A DNA stretch of 64,000 nucleotides, from NCBI GenBank assembly GCA_004764695.1, contig SMSO01000006.1, positions 77,859 through 141,858 of the forward strand. Direction: 5' to 3'. The notes beneath the pieces were generated by a model. That model made no database searches, was not told the DNA's origin, and saw only the letters and a list, made by a program, of their open reading frames with translations. The stretch is from Schizochytrium sp. TIO01 (lineage: Eukaryota > Sar > Bigyra > Thraustochytrida > Thraustochytriidae). The translations under genes were made by a program, and so were the position numbers. Below are positions 61,780 to 64,000 of the stretch, one piece after another; position 1 is the stretch's first letter, and each line of letters starts with the position of its first letter.

Positions 61780-63145
61780 GCTGCCGCCGCCGCCGCCGCT
61801 GTTGGTTTGCTTTCTGGTTTTTCTGCTTTCTATCTCCTTCGCTTTCTTCTTTTTCCCTTCTTTGGCCTGCTTTCTTTTCTTCCCTTCCTACGAAGCCCCT
61901 AAGCCCCTCTCTATATGCATTTCTACAACTTACACTAGGTACCTGGGTATCTCTCCCCTAGTCACATTGGCATATACAAACTGTATAGGCTAAACTCTAA
62001 ACTCTATATCAGAAGAGTCATCAGGATGGGCAAGAGTAACGCCTATATAGTGTTTACTTTAGAATCACTCATTATCAATATCTACTACCTCGTGTTACAA
62101 AAAACATCGAAAAAAAGGCGAAAAGCAAAAGAATGGGCTTGACTTCTCGCCTCCCTCAGGAGATGGGCAATTTTGGTTGGTTCATCTTTTATAAAGAATA
62201 GGACTATGACAAAATCAAAGCTTGTCGCGGACTGTGCAAAATGATGAGTGGTACCAAGGGTACAGTTTGTTTCATTCCAATCCAACTTGCTACTTAGGTA
62301 TCTTTTTGTTGCTTTTTTCATGTTTTTATTTTATTTTATTTTTTGATTAATAAAAAAAATTAAGTTAAATTAAAATTAAGTATATTTATTTGTTTGTTTT
62401 AAATAAGAACTAAAAACTTGGCAAGCGAAACTCTATCGTTCGTCTATTTACGCAGATAGAATTCTACATGTAAGGGAGGTAGCTAGGCTCTTATGTTGTT
62501 TTCCCATGATGAAGATCCTTTCATTGTTATTCTTATGATTATACTCTTGTAACTATTTCCAATTATTTCTTTATCTTATGATGGTATTTCAGTATTCACA
62601 ATAAATTTAAAAGGCTACGTATATACTGATACTTAGGCAGGTACTATGACTAAAATGATAAAACCACCTGAAATACCATTATCATCATGATAAGTTGCTT
62701 TGCCAGCGCTTTGATTTTTAGAAGAAAGTTTTTTTCTTCAAAGGCACTATCTCCCTATTAGGCCCCTATCTAGGTCCCTCCCTACCTATAGCATGACATC
62801 ATCTATAAATGCCCTACTGAACAAGACTAAGGAGGGGAAAATAATTGGAAAGTAGATACATGAGAGAGATAAGACCATAGCAAAGTTCTGCTTTCTACTA
62901 GCTAGCTAGGTAGTCTTCCAGGCAGCCCAAGCACTGATCAAATACGAATTCTATCGCCATTATTGGCGGAGGCTGCTTGTCAAGATATTTTGAAAGACAG
63001 TACCCAGTAGGCACCTAATACTAGTTACGGGTTATCTCTGGTCATTCCTTTTGTCTGCAGTGAAAAACGCTCTGCCTCCAGCTAGTAGAGTGAGCTGGGC
63101 TATCTCTAGAGGTCGTTGGTGCCTAGTAGTACTTTTGATGCTTAA

Positions 63146-63242
63146 GAATAGCACTGTTTTGGCTTGAGTTTGACAACCTAGCTCAAGGATTTCAACCAAT
63201 TACCTTGAACTAGGTACCTAGGTAGGTAGCTAGTGAGAGTGA
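63146..63242 (+). repeat. Dispersed spacer repeat, copy with an insertion
   Basis: ATAGCACTGTTTTGGCTTGA, then GTTTGACAACCTAGCTCAAG, then CAATTACCTTGAAC, and the end CTAGTGAGAGTGA. A TAGGTACCTAGGTAGGTAG insertion splits the 3' block. Confidence 0.6.
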
Positions 63243-63360
63243 ACATTACCCTGACCCGATTGAAGGGGGGAGTTCAGGTACTAGGTAGGCTGCATACCGA
63301 GGACCGTGCTAGGTAGAATGTACCTACCTACATAGTATGTAGTTAATATGAGTACCCTCG

Positions 63361-63429
63361 CACTCCTTAAAATCTTTGGCCTTGGTATCTTTCAACTTCA
63401 ATCTCAATCTCAAGCCAAAACAAACACGC
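63361..63429 (-). repeat. Dispersed spacer repeat, reverse partial copy
   Basis: On the - strand: GCGTGTTTGTTTTGGCTTGA, then GATTGAGATTGAAGTTG. The 5' block is nearly perfect and the 3' half is not recognisable. Confidence 0.5.
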
Positions 63430-63698
63430 ATCATTGTACAACTTGAAAGAGAGAAACACTAAATAGTCAAAGGGAAATAATAATCCTCAACTTAACTCCC
63501 CTTCTTAACAAAGACCTAGATAAGTATATGATATATATATCATTTATATGGAATAGACACTACCATTCCGAGGTTCTGTAAGTTCTAACTTTTCCATAGG
63601 TGCCACTGCATTGCTCTGGGCTTTTAAAATCAAGTAAGATCATCTTGAAGCGGCAATCTGAGTGTCGTGGTGTTGATCCAAATTGCAATAAAAAGCAA

Positions 63699-63776
63699 TG
63701 TGTGATTTATTTTGCTTGAGTATGAGTATTGACAACCAAGCTGCAAGACTTTTGATTAAAAAGGAGTTGAGAGTGA
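63699..63776 (+). repeat. Dispersed spacer repeat copy
   Basis: TGTGATTTATTTTGCTTGAG, then TTGACAACCAAGCTGCAAGA, and the end GGAGTTGAGAGTGAA. It shares the TTGACAACC variant with the copy at 63146, so the two are close relatives. Confidence 0.5.
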
Positions 63777-64000
63777 ATTAGAAACGGTGCTTGGCCGATT
63801 CGACCTGCTGCTTTTCACGTCGAGAGCGTCGAGAGCATAAACTTATGATCCAAGACAGTGCTAGAAAGTACAGATATTTACGAATCCTGGCGCAAAATAA
63901 TTGGCATTTCATTGTTCCAACGACTCAAAATAGGCAAGTGGAGGTAGATGTTAAATTTTATTTTATTTTTTCAATATAAAATTATGCCACTGTTGCTGGC

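Larger units (their letters stand above)
61780..64000. other. Spacer downstream of nothing recognisable; right edge of window
   Basis: A GCC run (61780-61800) and a pyrimidine-rich stretch form the presumed 5' leader of the chromatin gene. Beyond 62000 there is AT-rich sequence and TAGGTAGG words, with three dispersed-repeat copies at the right end. Short frames at 62085-62321 (-) and 63791-63979 (+) are not supported as genes. Confidence 0.5.

Noticed and set aside
61412-61993. 193-codon + strand frame at the start of the chromatin gene
   Set aside because: It is Leu/Ser/Phe-rich because it is antisense to the Glu/Lys/Ser-rich disordered N-terminus of the chromatin gene.
62085-62321. 78-codon - strand frame
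   Set aside because: Both strands are open here and neither gives a recognisable protein; treated as chance.

Overview
The window is nuclear DNA of a protist. Genes lie far apart on both strands and several are very long with few or no introns (one uninterrupted frame of 9.3 kb). There is no operon structure. The spacers are AT-rich and full of microsatellites. Intron-poor giant genes, many C2 and BEACH proteins, homologues of ciliary proteins and an LPMO-like secreted protein fit a heterokont such as a labyrinthulomycete (thraustochytrid). That placement is inference; no rRNA, tRNA or organelle marker is present to fix it.

Layout. 0.3-3.2 kb: WDR47-like LisH/WD40 gene (+), convergent with a membrane-anchored glycoside-hydrolase-like gene (3.7-6.6 kb, -). 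6.6-11.7 kb: gene-poor, with eroded coding fragments, a degenerate tandem repeat and copies of a dispersed repeat. 11.7-13.3 kb: a small spliced BAR-domain gene of the FAM92/CIBAR family (+), convergent with a WW-domain gene with a mitochondrial-type N-terminus (-). 14.8-25.1 kb: a giant gene with about 15 C2 domains, EF-hands and a SAM domain (+); its stop overlaps that of the tRNA-dihydrouridine synthase DUS3 gene (25.1-27.4 kb, -). Each of these two carries a +1 frame break inside a conserved domain. 27.4-33.5 kb: gene-poor, with an ankyrin pseudogene, a P-loop-like relic, microsatellites and several dispersed-repeat copies. 33.6-42.9 kb: a 3,109-residue BEACH/WD40 protein (+). 43.3-47.1 kb: two membrane proteins on the - strand, one an orphan and one LPMO-like with the N-terminal copper histidine replaced by lysine. 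47.1-50.1 kb: spacer with a 140-bp TAC array and two coding-like fragments. 50.1-53.3 kb: a C2/coiled-coil gene, tentatively CCDC33-like (+). 54.0-55.3 kb: a protein built from about ten copies of a short L..F.V....FP repeat (-). 56.8-61.8 kb: a chromatin protein combining FHA-like, ELM2, SANT, two RAMA-like, PHD and Tudor-like regions (-). 61.8-64.0 kb: spacer.

How the genes relate. There is no single pathway. WDR47, FAM92/CIBAR and the possible CCDC33 homologue are linked to microtubules or cilia in animals, which suggests a flagellated life stage. The giant C2 protein, the BEACH protein and the C2/coiled-coil protein point to membrane traffic and Ca2+-dependent membrane binding. The most unusual items are the FHA/ELM2/SANT/2xRAMA/PHD/Tudor protein, the F-P repeat protein, the lysine-for-histidine LPMO homologue, and a dispersed repeat of about 75-95 bp present in at least a dozen copies in spacers and in none of the coding regions.
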